Shown piece by piece: positions 15,871-24,848 of a stretch of DNA of 39,950 nt. Under the pieces are notes generated by a model, which was given only the letters and a program-made list of their open reading frames with translations, was not told where the DNA came from and ran no database searches. The stretch spans positions 1-39,950 of the forward strand of contig NZ_JADPUN010000233.1 in the NCBI RefSeq assembly GCF_015690345.1. The letters are read 5' to 3'. Within the stretch, counting starts at the first letter, position 1. The number at the start of each line of letters is the position of its first letter. Made by a program: the position numbers and the translations under genes. The DNA comes from Plantactinospora alkalitolerans. GTDB taxonomy: Bacteria; Actinomycetota; Actinomycetes; Mycobacteriales; Micromonosporaceae.

Positions 15871-16631
15871 TCGACGCAGGCCCGGGTACCACCGGCCCGG
15901 CGACGGCGGACGTGGCCGGACCGGGCCGGATACGCCTGCTGGTGGTGGACGACCAGGAGGTGGTCCGGGCCGGCTTCGGTGCCCTGCTCGCCACCCAGCC
16001 GGACTTCGCCGTGGTGGGCAGCGCCGCGGACGGCGCCGAGGCGGTCCGGCTCTGCCGGAGCCGGCAACCGGACGTGGTGCTGATGGACGTACGGATGCCG
16101 GTGTTGGACGGGATCGAGGCAACCCGGGTGATCGCTGGCGGCCCCAACCTCCCCGGCTCCGCCGACGAGATCCGCGGCAGCGACGGCGGCCGGCCCCGGA
16201 TCATCATGCTCACCACCTTCGACCTCGACGAGTACGTCTATGACGCGCTCTGTGCCGGGGCCAGCGGCTTCCTGCTCAAGGAGGTGACCGCCGAACGCCT
16301 CTTCGACGCCGTCCGGGTGGTCGCCGCCGGGGACGCGCTGCTCGCGCCGGCGGTGACGCGACGGCTCATCGGTGAGTTCGCCCGGATGCGCCCGCGGCCG
16401 CCGCAGCGGGCGACGCTACTCGACGCGCTGACCCCGCGGGAGACCTCGGTGCTCCGGCTGATCGCCGAGGGACTCTCCAACACGGAGATCGCCGACCGCC
16501 TGGTGATCAGCGAGGAGACGGTGAAGACCCATGTCAGCCGGTTGCTCGGCAAGCTGCGGCTGCGCGACCGTACCCAGGCGGTGGTCACCGCGTACGAGTC
16601 CGGGTTGGTGGTACCCCGGACCAACTCCTGA
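15867..16631 (+). CDS. LuxR/NarL-family response regulator
   Basis: Protein of 254 aa. The receiver domain has VVDDQEVVRAG, the phospho-acceptor Asp near residue 74 in VLMDVRMPVLDG, and Lys in FLLKEVTAERL. The DNA-binding domain ends the protein with LTPRETSVLRLIAEGLSNTE and VKTHVSRLLGKL. The ATG at 15867 overlaps the kinase stop (ATGA), so the pair is co-translated. A stretch of about 20 extra residues (GPNLPGSADEIRGSDGGRP) sits between receiver strands 3 and 4, longer than normal for the family. It probably controls the divergent ABC operon. Confidence 0.9.
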   Translation: MIDAGPGTTGPATADVAGPGRIRLLVVDDQEVVRAGFGALLATQPDFAVVGSAADGAEAVRLCRSRQPDVVLMDVRMPVLDGIEATRVIAGGPNLPGSADEIRGSDGGRPRIIMLTTFDLDEYVYDALCAGASGFLLKEVTAERLFDAVRVVAAGDALLAPAVTRRLIGEFARMRPRPPQRATLLDALTPRETSVLRLIAEGLSNTEIADRLVISEETVKTHVSRLLGKLRLRDRTQAVVTAYESGLVVPRTNS

Positions 16632-16743
16632 CCGACCCGTCGGGCACGTCGACGGATCCCCGGGTCTGCGGGCGACGGCCGGATCCGCGCCGGGCGGCGG
16701 GTGTACTTCGGTGGCGGGCAGAAAAGCTCTTCGGAAGGCGCTC

Positions 16744-16753
16744 GAAATGTTTC
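16744..16753. promoter_or_regulatory. GAAA-TG-TTTC inverted repeat, candidate operator
   Basis: GAAATGTTTC is a 4+4 inverted repeat with a 2-base centre, lying about 120 bases upstream of the GH115 -35. Its half-sites match the outer GAAA/TTTC of the palindrome before the CUT1 importer. It is short, so chance is possible. Confidence 0.35.
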
Positions 16754-16873
16754 AGCAGCCTCGATCCGGAGGATGAATGTCAAAGGCGAGCTGATCGCGT
16801 TTTGCCTGGCCGGAATCCGGGTCGGTCATCGCGACTCGTGCTGCCAGGTACACCTTGGACATCGACGTCGGCC

Positions 16874-16902
16874 TTGACCTTGTTCTGCGATGTGTTTAGA
16901 TT
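16874..16902 (+). promoter_or_regulatory. Promoter of the GH115 gene
   Basis: The -35 TTGACC (16874-16879) and the -10 TAGATT (16897-16902) are 17 bases apart. The 19 bases ending at the C of TTGAC match those before the CUT1 importer at 17 of 19 positions. Confidence 0.65.
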
Positions 16903-16972
16903 TCTTTCCGGTACATATCCGATAAGTTTCACGTCGCCCCTTTCCTTACCTCCTTCAGGCCCGGAGCGCGCG

Positions 16973-19900
16973 ATGAGAAGGTCCATTTCCGCCGGCCCGC
17001 CGGCATCCCTCCACACCGGACCCACCGGTTCGAGACTCTGGCGGGTCCTGCTCTGCCTGACGGTCGCCGTCACGGCGGCGCCCGCCCTGGCCTCGTCCTC
17101 GGCCGGAGCGTCCGGCGGACACGTCGACAAGCCCGATCCCACCGGCTTCGTCTCGTCCCGGTCGAAGCCGGGCAGCCTGCCCCTGGTCGAGCGCGGCCGG
17201 GCCGCGACGCTGGTGGTCAGCGCGAGCGACCATCCCGGCGTGGTCCGGGTGGTGCACGACCTGCAGACCGACATCGAGCGGGTCACCGAGGTGCGCCCGG
17301 CGGTATCCGTGGACCAGGTGCCCCGGCAGGGTGAGGTCGTGCTCGTCGGCACCATCGGCAGGAGCCCGCTGATCGACCAGCTCGTCGCCAGCGGCAAGCT
17401 CGACGTCACCGGGATCGCCGGCAAGTGGGAAACCTCGCTACAGCAGATCGTCCAGAACCCGCTGCCCGGTGTCCGTCGCGCCTTCGTGATCGCCGGCAGC
17501 GACCAGCGGGGCACCATCTACGGGACGTACGAGGTGTCGAAACAGGCCGGTGTCTCTCCCTGGTACTGGTGGGACGACGTACCGGCGCGGCCCGACGACG
17601 CGCTGCACGTCCTGCCCGGCCGGCACACCCAGGGCACGCCGGCGGTGCAGTACCGCGGCTTCTTCATCAACGACGAGAACCCGGCGCTGGGCACCTGGGC
17701 GCCGAACTTCTTCGGACCGGGGCTCGCGCCGGGCTACCAGGGCGGCTTCAACCGGCACTTCTTCGCCAAGGTCTTCGAGACCATGCTGCGGCTGAAGGCG
17801 AACTACCTCTGGCCAGCCGTCTGGGGCCGGGCGTTCGCCGAGGACGACCCGGCAAACCACGCCACCGCCAAGGAGTACGGCGTCGTGATGGGCACCTCGC
17901 ACGAGGCGCCGATGATGCGGGGCATCGAGGAGTGGAACCGGCACGCCCGGGGCGGCGCCGACCCGTACGGCGGCACCGGTGAGTGGAGCTTCCGGCGCAA
18001 CTCCGAGGCGCTCAAGGGGTACTGGCGGGACGGCATCGAGCGGATGGAGGAGCAGGACTTCGAGGGCGTCGTCACCCTCGGCATGCGCGGCAACGGCGAC
18101 GTCAGCCTGCCCGACGGGGACGGCATCGAGCTGATGGAGAGCATCATCGCCAGCCAGCGGCAGATCCTCGACGAGGTCAGCGACCGCGAACTGCCGGACA
18201 TCCCGCAGGTCTTCACCCTCTACAAGGAGGTCCAGCGCTACTGGGACCGGGGCATGCGCCCGCCCGAGGACGTCACGGTGGTGTTCTGTGACGACAACTG
18301 GGGCAACATGCGCAAGCTGCCGGACCAGAGCCTGCCGGCCCGGGCCGGCGGGTACGGGATGTACTACCACTTCGACTACGTCGGCGGCGGCCGGAACTAC
18401 AAGTGGGTCGACACGATCAACCTGGCCAGCACCTGGGAGCAGTTGAACCTGACGTACACGTACGGGGTCGACAAGCTCTGGGTGGTCAACGTCGGTGACA
18501 TGAAGAACGAGGAGCTGCCGCTCCAGCTCTTCCTCGACTACGCCTGGGACCCGGCGAGCATTCCGATCGAGAAGCTCGACGAGTGGCACGAGGCGTACGC
18601 GGCACAGAACTTCCCGGACCGGTACGCAGGGGAGATCGGCGAGATCCTGCACGAGTACGGCCAGCTCCAGGCCCGGCGCAAGCCGGAACTGCTGAACCGG
18701 AGGATCACTCTGGATCCGGCCAAGGATCCGGCGACCGATTCCTCGGCGGTCGTCTACACCGACACCGGCCCGTACAGCCTGACCGACTACCAGGAGATGC
18801 GCCGGGTCGTACAGGAATGGCGGCGGCTCGCCGCGCGGGCCGAGCAGCTCCGGGGCCGGCTCCCGGACGGCTACGACGACGCCTACTACCAGCTCGTCTA
18901 CTACCAGGTGAAGGCGTCGGCGAACCTCTACGCGCTGCGGGAGGCGCAGTTCACCAACCTGCTCTACGCCGCGCAGGGCCGGGCCGCGACGAACGCGATG
19001 GCCGAGGAGGCGCAGGAGCGGTTCGCCGAGGACCAGGCGATGTCCGACTACTACAACAACACCCTGGCCGGCGGCAAGTGGCGCGGCTTCCAGACCCAAC
19101 CCAAGATCGGGTACGGCGACGTCGCCCGGTACGGCCCGAACGCGCCCTGGCAGCAGCCGGAGTTGAACAACCAGGCCCTGCCCGATGCCTTCTACCCGCA
19201 CCTGAAGCGGATCGAGGTGCCGGCAACGGCGGAACTGGGTGTCGCGATCGACGGCTCCGACAGGTGGTGGCCCGCCGAGACCGGACCGGCGGTGCTGCCG
19301 ACGTTCAGCCCGTACCAGAGCCAGCCGGGGCAGTACATCGAGGTGTTCAACCGGGGCACCGTCCCGTTCGACTACACCGTCGACGTCGCCGCGCCGTGGC
19401 TGAAGCTCGACCGGCGCGGTGGCCGGGTCGGCGACCAGGTCCGGATCAACGTCCGGGTCGACTGGCGGCACGCGCCGAAGGGCAGCACCACCGTGCCGAT
19501 CACGGTCACCGGGCCGAACGGCGCCAGCGTCGTGGTGCAGGCGGTGGTGGACAACCCGCAGGGGCTGCGGCCGAGGGGCCACGTCGAGGCGAACGGCTAC
19601 GTCTCGATTCCGGCCGAGCACTACACCCGGGCGGTGGACACCGGCGGGGTCCACTGGAAGCGGATTCCGGACCTCGGCCGGACCGGTGACGGACTGACCC
19701 CGTTCCCGGTCACCGCGGCCAGTCGTACGCCGGGCGGCGACAGCCCGCGCCTGGAGTACGAGATGACCCTGACCACGAGCGGTCCGGTGAAGGTGTCGGC
19801 GTACCTGTCCCCCCGGAACAACGTGCTGCCGACCGACGGGCTCAGGTACGCGGTCTCGGTCGACGGCGCGGCTCCGCAGGTCGTCAACGTCACCACCAGC

Positions 19901-20122
19901 ACCGGTGCGAACGACACGACGATGAACCGGCAGTGGGAGCGGAACACGTCCAACAACGTCAACGTCACGACCACCGTCCATCCCGTCGACACACCGGGCG
20001 TACACACGCTGAAGTTCTGGATGGTCGACCCGACCGTGGTGGTGCAGCAGCTCGTCGTCGACACCGGCGGGCTGCGGCCGAGCTACCTGGGACCGCCGGA
20101 GAGCATCCGGACCGGTCGCTGA
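16973..20122 (+). CDS. Secreted glycoside hydrolase family 115 (xylan alpha-1,2-glucuronidase-like)
   Basis: Protein of 1049 aa. The N-terminus has basic residues, a hydrophobic segment (LWRVLLCLTVAVTAAPALA) and Ala-x-Ala-type cleavage, so it is secreted. The family core includes YWWDDVP, YRGFFINDENPALGTW near residue 230, LKANYLWPAVWG, GTSHEAPMMR and VTLGMRGNGD near residue 367. The C-terminal part (about 740-1040) is a beta-rich GH115 accessory region. Characterised members remove 4-O-methyl-glucuronic acid from internal and terminal xylose of glucuronoxylan. The ATG at 16973 is chosen because GGAG precedes it and the signal peptide begins there. A strong hairpin follows, then an ABC importer that may take up the products. 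Confidence 0.92.
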   Translation: MRRSISAGPPASLHTGPTGSRLWRVLLCLTVAVTAAPALASSSAGASGGHVDKPDPTGFVSSRSKPGSLPLVERGRAATLVVSASDHPGVVRVVHDLQTDIERVTEVRPAVSVDQVPRQGEVVLVGTIGRSPLIDQLVASGKLDVTGIAGKWETSLQQIVQNPLPGVRRAFVIAGSDQRGTIYGTYEVSKQAGVSPWYWWDDVPARPDDALHVLPGRHTQGTPAVQYRGFFINDENPALGTWAPNFFGPGLAPGYQGGFNRHFFAKVFETMLRLKANYLWPAVWGRAFAEDDPANHATAKEYGVVMGTSHEAPMMRGIEEWNRHARGGADPYGGTGEWSFRRNSEALKGYWRDGIERMEEQDFEGVVTLGMRGNGDVSLPDGDGIELMESIIASQRQILDEVSDRELPDIPQVFTLYKEVQRYWDRGMRPPEDVTVVFCDDNWGNMRKLPDQSLPARAGGYGMYYHFDYVGGGRNYKWVDTINLASTWEQLNLTYTYGVDKLWVVNVGDMKNEELPLQLFLDYAWDPASIPIEKLDEWHEAYAAQNFPDRYAGEIGEILHEYGQLQARRKPELLNRRITLDPAKDPATDSSAVVYTDTGPYSLTDYQEMRRVVQEWRRLAARAEQLRGRLPDGYDDAYYQLVYYQVKASANLYALREAQFTNLLYAAQGRAATNAMAEEAQERFAEDQAMSDYYNNTLAGGKWRGFQTQPKIGYGDVARYGPNAPWQQPELNNQALPDAFYPHLKRIEVPATAELGVAIDGSDRWWPAETGPAVLPTFSPYQSQPGQYIEVFNRGTVPFDYTVDVAAPWLKLDRRGGRVGDQVRINVRVDWRHAPKGSTTVPITVTGPNGASVVVQAVVDNPQGLRPRGHVEANGYVSIPAEHYTRAVDTGGVHWKRIPDLGRTGDGLTPFPVTAASRTPGGDSPRLEYEMTLTTSGPVKVSAYLSPRNNVLPTDGLRYAVSVDGAAPQVVNVTTSTGANDTTMNRQWERNTSNNVNVTTTVHPVDTPGVHTLKFWMVDPTVVVQQLVVDTGGLRPSYLGPPESIRTGR

Positions 20123-20145
20123 CAACCGAGAACCTCCTGAAAGTA

Positions 20146-20186
20146 GCGGTCCGCGCCGGCCCTTCCCGGGGGCCGGCGCGGACCGC
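20146..20186 (+). terminator. Strong hairpin between GH115 and the ABC importer
   Basis: A perfect 17-bp stem (20146-20162 with 20170-20186) and a 7-base loop lie 24 bases after the GH115 stop. It could terminate fully, or attenuate transcription into the importer, because no separate promoter is obvious in the remaining 50 bases before the next start. Confidence 0.75.
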
Positions 20187-20236
20187 CGCCGCATAGAGGA
20201 AGATCATGGATCAGCACAATAGAGAGAGGGAATGCC

Positions 20237-21448
20237 ATGCGCCGAAGCCAACGCCGACTGATCGTCGCCACGGCCCTGACCGCATTGAGCCTGGTCGCCG
20301 CCTGCGGTGCCCCCGAGACCGCGCAACCCGGGCCGAGCGGAGGCGCGGTTCCCGACAAGCCCGGCTCGCCGGTCGTGTTGAACATCCTCGACGTCGCGGG
20401 CAACCTGCAACTCACCCAGGCGATGATCGACGACTTCGTGTCGAAGAACTCCGACACGGTGTCGAAGGTGACGTACTCGAAGTCGCCCTCGCCGGAACTG
20501 GTCGGAAAGGTCAAGGCCCAGCAGGACGCCAACCGGGTCGAGATCGACCTGGTACTGACCGGTGTGGACGGTCTCGCGGCCGGCATCGAACAGAACCTGT
20601 GGACCCCGCTGCTGCCCACCCATGCCGACCGGCTGCCGGGGATGGCGAACTACCTGCCCGGCGCGGCGGCGATGCAGAAGCTGGCCGGCGACCACGGGGT
20701 GACGGTCACCTACTACCCGTCCGGGCCGCTGATCGAGTACCTGCCGTCGAAGGTGCCGAACCCGCCGACCAGTGCCCCGGCACTGCTCGAGTACGCCAAG
20801 GCCAACCCGGGTGCGGTGCAGTACGCCCGGCCGTCGAACTCCGGACCCGGTCGGACCTTCCTGATGGGCCTGCCGTACCTGCTCGGCGACACCGACCCGA
20901 AGGACCCGGTGAACGGGTGGGCCAAGACCTGGGCGTACCTCGCCGAGCTGAACAAGTACGTCACGCTCTACCCGTCGGGCACCGGTGAGACGATGAAGAA
21001 CCTGGCCAACGGATCCGCGAAGATCATCGTCAGCACCACCGGCTGGGACATCAACCCACGGGTGCTCGGCACGGTGCCCGAGGAGGCGAAGGTCGGCACG
21101 CTGGAGGGCTTCCACTGGGTCACCGACGCCCACTACGCGGTCGTCCCCAAGGGGGTGTCGACGGACAAGCAGGCCGCCATCCTGGCCCTGCTGAACCACA
21201 TGCTCACCCCGGAGCAGCAGGCCAAGGCGTACGACCAGGGCTACTTCTACCCCGGACCGGCGATCAAGGACGTGCCGCTGTCGATGGCACCGGAGGCCAG
21301 CCGCCAGGCGATCGAGAAGTTCGGCCGACCCGAGTACGAGCAACTCATCGCCGGCAACCCAATCGAGGTGCCACTCGACGCCAAGGCCCTGGTCGCGGCG
21401 TTCAGCAAGTGGGACCGCGAGATCGGCGGCGCGAAGGTGAGCAAGTGA
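20237..21448 (+). CDS. ABC transporter substrate-binding lipoprotein (PotD/AfuA-like)
   Basis: Protein of 403 aa with lipoprotein signal LSLVAAC, so it is anchored outside the cell. It belongs to the family of periplasmic-type binding proteins for polyamine, iron or phosphonate importers, judging from the partner ATPase and permeases and from patterns such as PGRTFLMGLPYLLG and VPKGVSTDKQAAILALLNHML. The last segment describes the usual capping of residual chains. The ligand is not clear. It lies after GH115, so a uronate-bearing oligosaccharide is possible, but these importers normally carry other substrates. The ATG at 20237 follows an AGAGAGGG RBS. Confidence 0.82.
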   Translation: MRRSQRRLIVATALTALSLVAACGAPETAQPGPSGGAVPDKPGSPVVLNILDVAGNLQLTQAMIDDFVSKNSDTVSKVTYSKSPSPELVGKVKAQQDANRVEIDLVLTGVDGLAAGIEQNLWTPLLPTHADRLPGMANYLPGAAAMQKLAGDHGVTVTYYPSGPLIEYLPSKVPNPPTSAPALLEYAKANPGAVQYARPSNSGPGRTFLMGLPYLLGDTDPKDPVNGWAKTWAYLAELNKYVTLYPSGTGETMKNLANGSAKIIVSTTGWDINPRVLGTVPEEAKVGTLEGFHWVTDAHYAVVPKGVSTDKQAAILALLNHMLTPEQQAKAYDQGYFYPGPAIKDVPLSMAPEASRQAIEKFGRPEYEQLIAGNPIEVPLDAKALVAAFSKWDREIGGAKVSK

Positions 21449-22572
21449 GCTTCGCACAACTGCGGCTCGACGGCGTGACACGGAGTTTCGCCGGCCACGA
21501 CGCACTGACCGACCTGAACCTGACGGTGCGCAGCGGGGAGTTCATCGCCCTGCTCGGACCGTCGGGCTGCGGCAAGTCCACCGCGTTGAACTGCCTGGCC
21601 GGCCTGCTTCCGCTGACCCGGGGCAGCATCTGGTCCGACGACACCCGGCTCGACACCGTGCAGGCGGAGCGGCGCGGTTTCGGCATGGTGTTCCAGAACT
21701 ACGCGCTGTTCCCCCACATGTCGGTACGCCGCAACATCGCCTTCGGACTACAGATGCGTCGGCTGCCCCGGGCCGAGATCCGGCGCCGGACCGAGGAGGC
21801 CATCCGGCTGGTCCGGCTGGAGGAACACGCGAACAAGCTGCCCGGACAACTCTCCGGCGGGCAGCAGCAGCGGGTCGCCATCGCCCGCGCGGTGGTGCTG
21901 GAGCCCGCACTGGTGCTGATGGACGAGCCGCTGTCCAATCTGGACGCCAAGCTGCGGCTGGAGATGCGTACCGAGATCCGGCGGTTGCACCAGTCGCTCG
22001 GGCTGACCACGGTGTACGTCACCCACGACCAGGAGGAGGCACTCTCCCTGGCGGACCGCCTGGTGGTGCTCCGCGAGGGCCGGGTGCAGCAGATCGGCAC
22101 GCCGGAGGAGTTGCACACCCGACCGGCGAACTGGCACGTCGCCGACTTCATGGGGTACCGCAACCTGCTGCGGTTGCGCGCGGACGACCGTACCGGCCAG
22201 GACGAGGTGGTGGTGACAGGTCATGGCCTGCGGCTCGTCGGCACGCCGGTCGGGCCGGTACGCGCCGGGGCCGAGGTGATCGCCGGGGTACGTCCCGAGG
22301 ACCTTCGGATCACCGGTCCGGAGGAGGGCGTGCCGGCCGTCGTCGAGGTGGTCGAGTACCAGGGTCGCGAGGTGGCGGTCGAGGCCCGCACCGCCGACGG
22401 CGTCCAGTTCAACCTGCGTACCCAGACGCGTCCGACCCTCGGTGAACGGATCGGGATCGTGGTGGATCCCGTACGGCTGCTGGTCTTTCCGGCGGACGGG
22501 ACCGACGCCGACGGGGACGACCGCCCCGCCGGCGAACCGGCGGAGGAACCCACGACCGGGGACTCCCGGTGA
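21445..22572 (+). CDS. ABC transporter ATP-binding protein (PotA/FbpC-like, TOBE domain)
   Basis: ATPase of 375 aa. It shows Walker A GPSGCGKST near residue 37, Q-loop VFQNYALFPHMSV, signature LSGGQQQRVAIARA, Walker B LVLMDEPLSNLD, and H-loop VTHDQEEALSLADR. The C-terminal TOBE-like region (about 240-350) is usual for importers of this class. The GTG at 21445 overlaps the stop of the binding-protein gene, with AAGGTGA upstream, so translation is coupled. It powers the two permeases that follow. Confidence 0.92.
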   Translation: MSFAQLRLDGVTRSFAGHDALTDLNLTVRSGEFIALLGPSGCGKSTALNCLAGLLPLTRGSIWSDDTRLDTVQAERRGFGMVFQNYALFPHMSVRRNIAFGLQMRRLPRAEIRRRTEEAIRLVRLEEHANKLPGQLSGGQQQRVAIARAVVLEPALVLMDEPLSNLDAKLRLEMRTEIRRLHQSLGLTTVYVTHDQEEALSLADRLVVLREGRVQQIGTPEELHTRPANWHVADFMGYRNLLRLRADDRTGQDEVVVTGHGLRLVGTPVGPVRAGAEVIAGVRPEDLRITGPEEGVPAVVEVVEYQGREVAVEARTADGVQFNLRTQTRPTLGERIGIVVDPVRLLVFPADGTDADGDDRPAGEPAEEPTTGDSR

Positions 22573-23525
22573 GCGCCACCGCGACACCGTCCCGCACCGG
22601 CGACCCGACCGGCGACGATCCGCCGGGTGGCCGGGCGCCGGTCGGCGTGCGGGTGGCGCTCCGACACCGGTTGGCCGAGCGGGGCGTCGACCGGCAACTC
22701 CTGCTGCTGGTTCCGGCGGCGCTCTTCGTCCTGGTGCTCTTCATCTACCCGTTCGGCTACGGCGTCGGGCTGTCGTTCCAGCCGACCGAGGGCGGCCCGT
22801 TCGCCACGTACCAGGAGTTCTTCACCGACGCGTACCTGCGGGACACCATCTGGACCACGCTGAGCCTGTCGCTGCCGGCGGCCCTGCTCAACGTCGCGGC
22901 CTCGGTGCCGATCGCGTACCGGATGCGCGGCCGGTTCCGGGGGAAACGGCTGCTCACCACGGTGCTGGTGGTGCCGATCACCCTCGGCACGGTGCTGACC
23001 GCGCAGGGGCTGCTCAACTTCCTCGGCCCGACCGGATGGTTCAACCGGACCCTGCTGGCCGTCGGCCTGACCGACGATCCGATCCGGCTCACCAACAACT
23101 ACTGGGGGGTGTTCTTCTCCATCGTCATCACCGGATTCCCGTTCGCCTTCCTGCTGGTGCTGTCGTACCTGTCGGGCATCGACCCGACGCTGGAGCGGGC
23201 CGCCGCCACCCTCGGGGCGAACTGGTGGCAGCGGTTCCGCCGGATCACCCTGCCGCTGCTGGCACCCGGACTCGCCACCACGTTCTGCCTGACCTTCGTG
23301 CTGGCGTTCAGCGTCTTCCCGTCGGCCGTGCTGGTCGGTGACCCGGCCGGCACGACCCGGGTCATCTCGATCGCGGCGTACGACGCGGCGTACGTGCAGT
23401 ACGACTATCCGATGGCGGCCACCATCGCGGTGCTGATGGGTCTGGTCGAGCTGCTGGTGATCGCCGCCGTGCTCGGCTGGCGGGCACTGCTGTACACCGG
23501 TTCGACGGCGGGAGGAAAGGGCTGA
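22569..23525 (+). CDS. ABC transporter permease 1 (PotB-like)
   Basis: Inner-membrane protein of 318 aa with about six helices after a 40-residue polar N-terminus. The EAA loop LERAAATLGANWWQRFRRITLP near residue 210 contacts the ATPase. Its GTG overlaps the ATPase stop (GTGA) and its stop overlaps the next permease start, so the four genes form one translationally coupled operon. Confidence 0.9.
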   Translation: MSATATPSRTGDPTGDDPPGGRAPVGVRVALRHRLAERGVDRQLLLLVPAALFVLVLFIYPFGYGVGLSFQPTEGGPFATYQEFFTDAYLRDTIWTTLSLSLPAALLNVAASVPIAYRMRGRFRGKRLLTTVLVVPITLGTVLTAQGLLNFLGPTGWFNRTLLAVGLTDDPIRLTNNYWGVFFSIVITGFPFAFLLVLSYLSGIDPTLERAAATLGANWWQRFRRITLPLLAPGLATTFCLTFVLAFSVFPSAVLVGDPAGTTRVISIAAYDAAYVQYDYPMAATIAVLMGLVELLVIAAVLGWRALLYTGSTAGGKG

Positions 23526-24388
23526 TGACGTCGTCCGCAACGGCTCCGGCACGTCGCCGTCGACGCCTGGTCGCCAGGCCGGCAGCCTGGCTGATCTGGG
23601 GCGTGGTGGCGTTCTTCTTCGTCAACCTCGCCGGCGTGATCGGCTCGGTACTGGTCAGTTCGTTCGGCAACCGCTGGTACGACAGCTGGCTCCCCCAGGA
23701 GTTCACCACCAAGTGGTACGGCCAGTCGTGGCAGGAGTTCGGCCTGTTCCAGGTGCTGGTGGTGACTCTCGAGGTGTCGCTGCTGGTGGTCGGCATCTCG
23801 GTACTGGTCGGGGTGCCGGCGGCGTACGCGCTGGCCCGCCGGTCGTTTCCCGGCCGGCGGCTGCTCTACCTGCTGTTCCTGCTTCCGATCCTGATGCCGC
23901 CGATCACCTACGGCATCCCGCTGGCCACGGTGCTCTACAAGTACGGCTTCGCCGGGCACCTGTCCGGGGTGGTGCTGGCGAACCTGGTGCCGTCGGTGCC
24001 GTTCGTCATCCTCACCATGACGCCGTTCATCGAGCAGATCGACCCGGCGGTGGAACGGGCGGCCCGGATGTGCGGGGCCGGCACCCGGCAGATCTTCGTC
24101 CGGATCCTCGCTCCGTTGCTGCTGCCGGGGATCCTGGCCGCCTCGATCCTGGTCCTGGTGCGTACGGTCGGGATGTTCGAGTTGACCTTCCTCACGGCGG
24201 GGCCGGACTCGCAGACCCTGGTCGTGGCGCTGTACTACTCGATGTCGGCGGCCGGCATCCGGGCCCAGCAGTCCATCGACGCGATGGCGGTCATGTACAC
24301 CACGATGATGCTGGTGCTTCTGGTGATCGCGTTGCGGTTCGTCAATCCGACCCAACTGGTCGCCCGGGTCCGGGAGGACATCGACTGA
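23525..24388 (+). CDS. ABC transporter permease 2 (PotC-like)
   Basis: Inner-membrane permease of 287 aa, about six helices. The EAA loop VERAARMCGAGTRQIFVRIL lies near residue 177. Start ATG 23525 shares its A with the TGA of permease 1 and follows GGGAGGAAAGGG. It completes the importer; the hairpin at 24465-24507 ends the unit. Confidence 0.9.
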   Translation: MTSSATAPARRRRRLVARPAAWLIWGVVAFFFVNLAGVIGSVLVSSFGNRWYDSWLPQEFTTKWYGQSWQEFGLFQVLVVTLEVSLLVVGISVLVGVPAAYALARRSFPGRRLLYLLFLLPILMPPITYGIPLATVLYKYGFAGHLSGVVLANLVPSVPFVILTMTPFIEQIDPAVERAARMCGAGTRQIFVRILAPLLLPGILAASILVLVRTVGMFELTFLTAGPDSQTLVVALYYSMSAAGIRAQQSIDAMAVMYTTMMLVLLVIALRFVNPTQLVARVREDID

Positions 24389-24848
24389 CACCGCGCCGGA
24401 CCGGTGGCGGTACGACATCTCGGCGGGAAGCCACGGCGGGCCGCAGAAGGCGGAACAGCAGAGCGGCGCGGCCCTGGCGGAAGCTGTCCGTCCGTCAGGG
24501 CCGCGCCACCGGTTGGCGGACCGCCGATCGGCGTCGCCATCACGCGGAGCCTCGTGGGCTCAGCGTCGGGTACTTGGCAACGGTCGCCCGCTGTCACGGT
24601 GGATGTGCCGCCGCCGGTAGCGGGTCAGCAGGGTCGGACCGCCTGGCTGGCGATGCCCGGCAGGCACGGACCGGGGCGCCCTGCCGCCCGCCGAGCTCTC
24701 CGTGGAACCCAGCGGGTGCAACATCAGTATTACGTCCCCGGTGTCAGCTTTTGTGGCGACTGGGATATTTGTCCCACCCTACTGAGCAGGAGCCACCCAG
24801 CACCGGGCGATCAGGGGCCGGGCGATCGCCCCACCGCCCGCGATGTGA
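24389..24848. other. 460-base gap between convergent operons
   Basis: No coding frame here shows family-like residues or an RBS. It contains the importer terminator at 24465-24507 and a 14-base imperfect palindrome GGGATATTTGTCCC at 24762-24775 in a locally AT-richer stretch (24718-24785). The role of the latter is not clear: as the flanking genes converge, it would not be a usual promoter site. Confidence 0.5.
24465..24507 (+). terminator. Terminator of the GH115-linked ABC operon
   Basis: Arms 24465-24480 and 24492-24507 pair over 16 bp with one G-U pair and an 11-base loop, about 77 bases after the last permease stop. Confidence 0.65.

Larger units (their letters stand above)
16632..16972. 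promoter_or_regulatory. 341-base control region upstream of GH115
   Basis: No gene is supported here. It holds a weak imperfect stem around GGATCC copies near 16652-16695, the palindrome GAAATGTTTC (16744-16753), the promoter at 16874-16902, and a leader of about 65 bases that ends in GGAG (16963-16966). Confidence 0.6.

Noticed and set aside
17438-20194. A 918-codon open frame antisense to GH115
   Set aside because: It is a mirror of high-GC codon bias; its residues are low complexity and lack any family motif, while the plus strand is a clear GH115.
24762-24775. GGGATATTTGTCCC considered as a promoter-linked operator
   Set aside because: It lies between converging operons and has no gene start downstream on either strand; kept only as a note in the gap.
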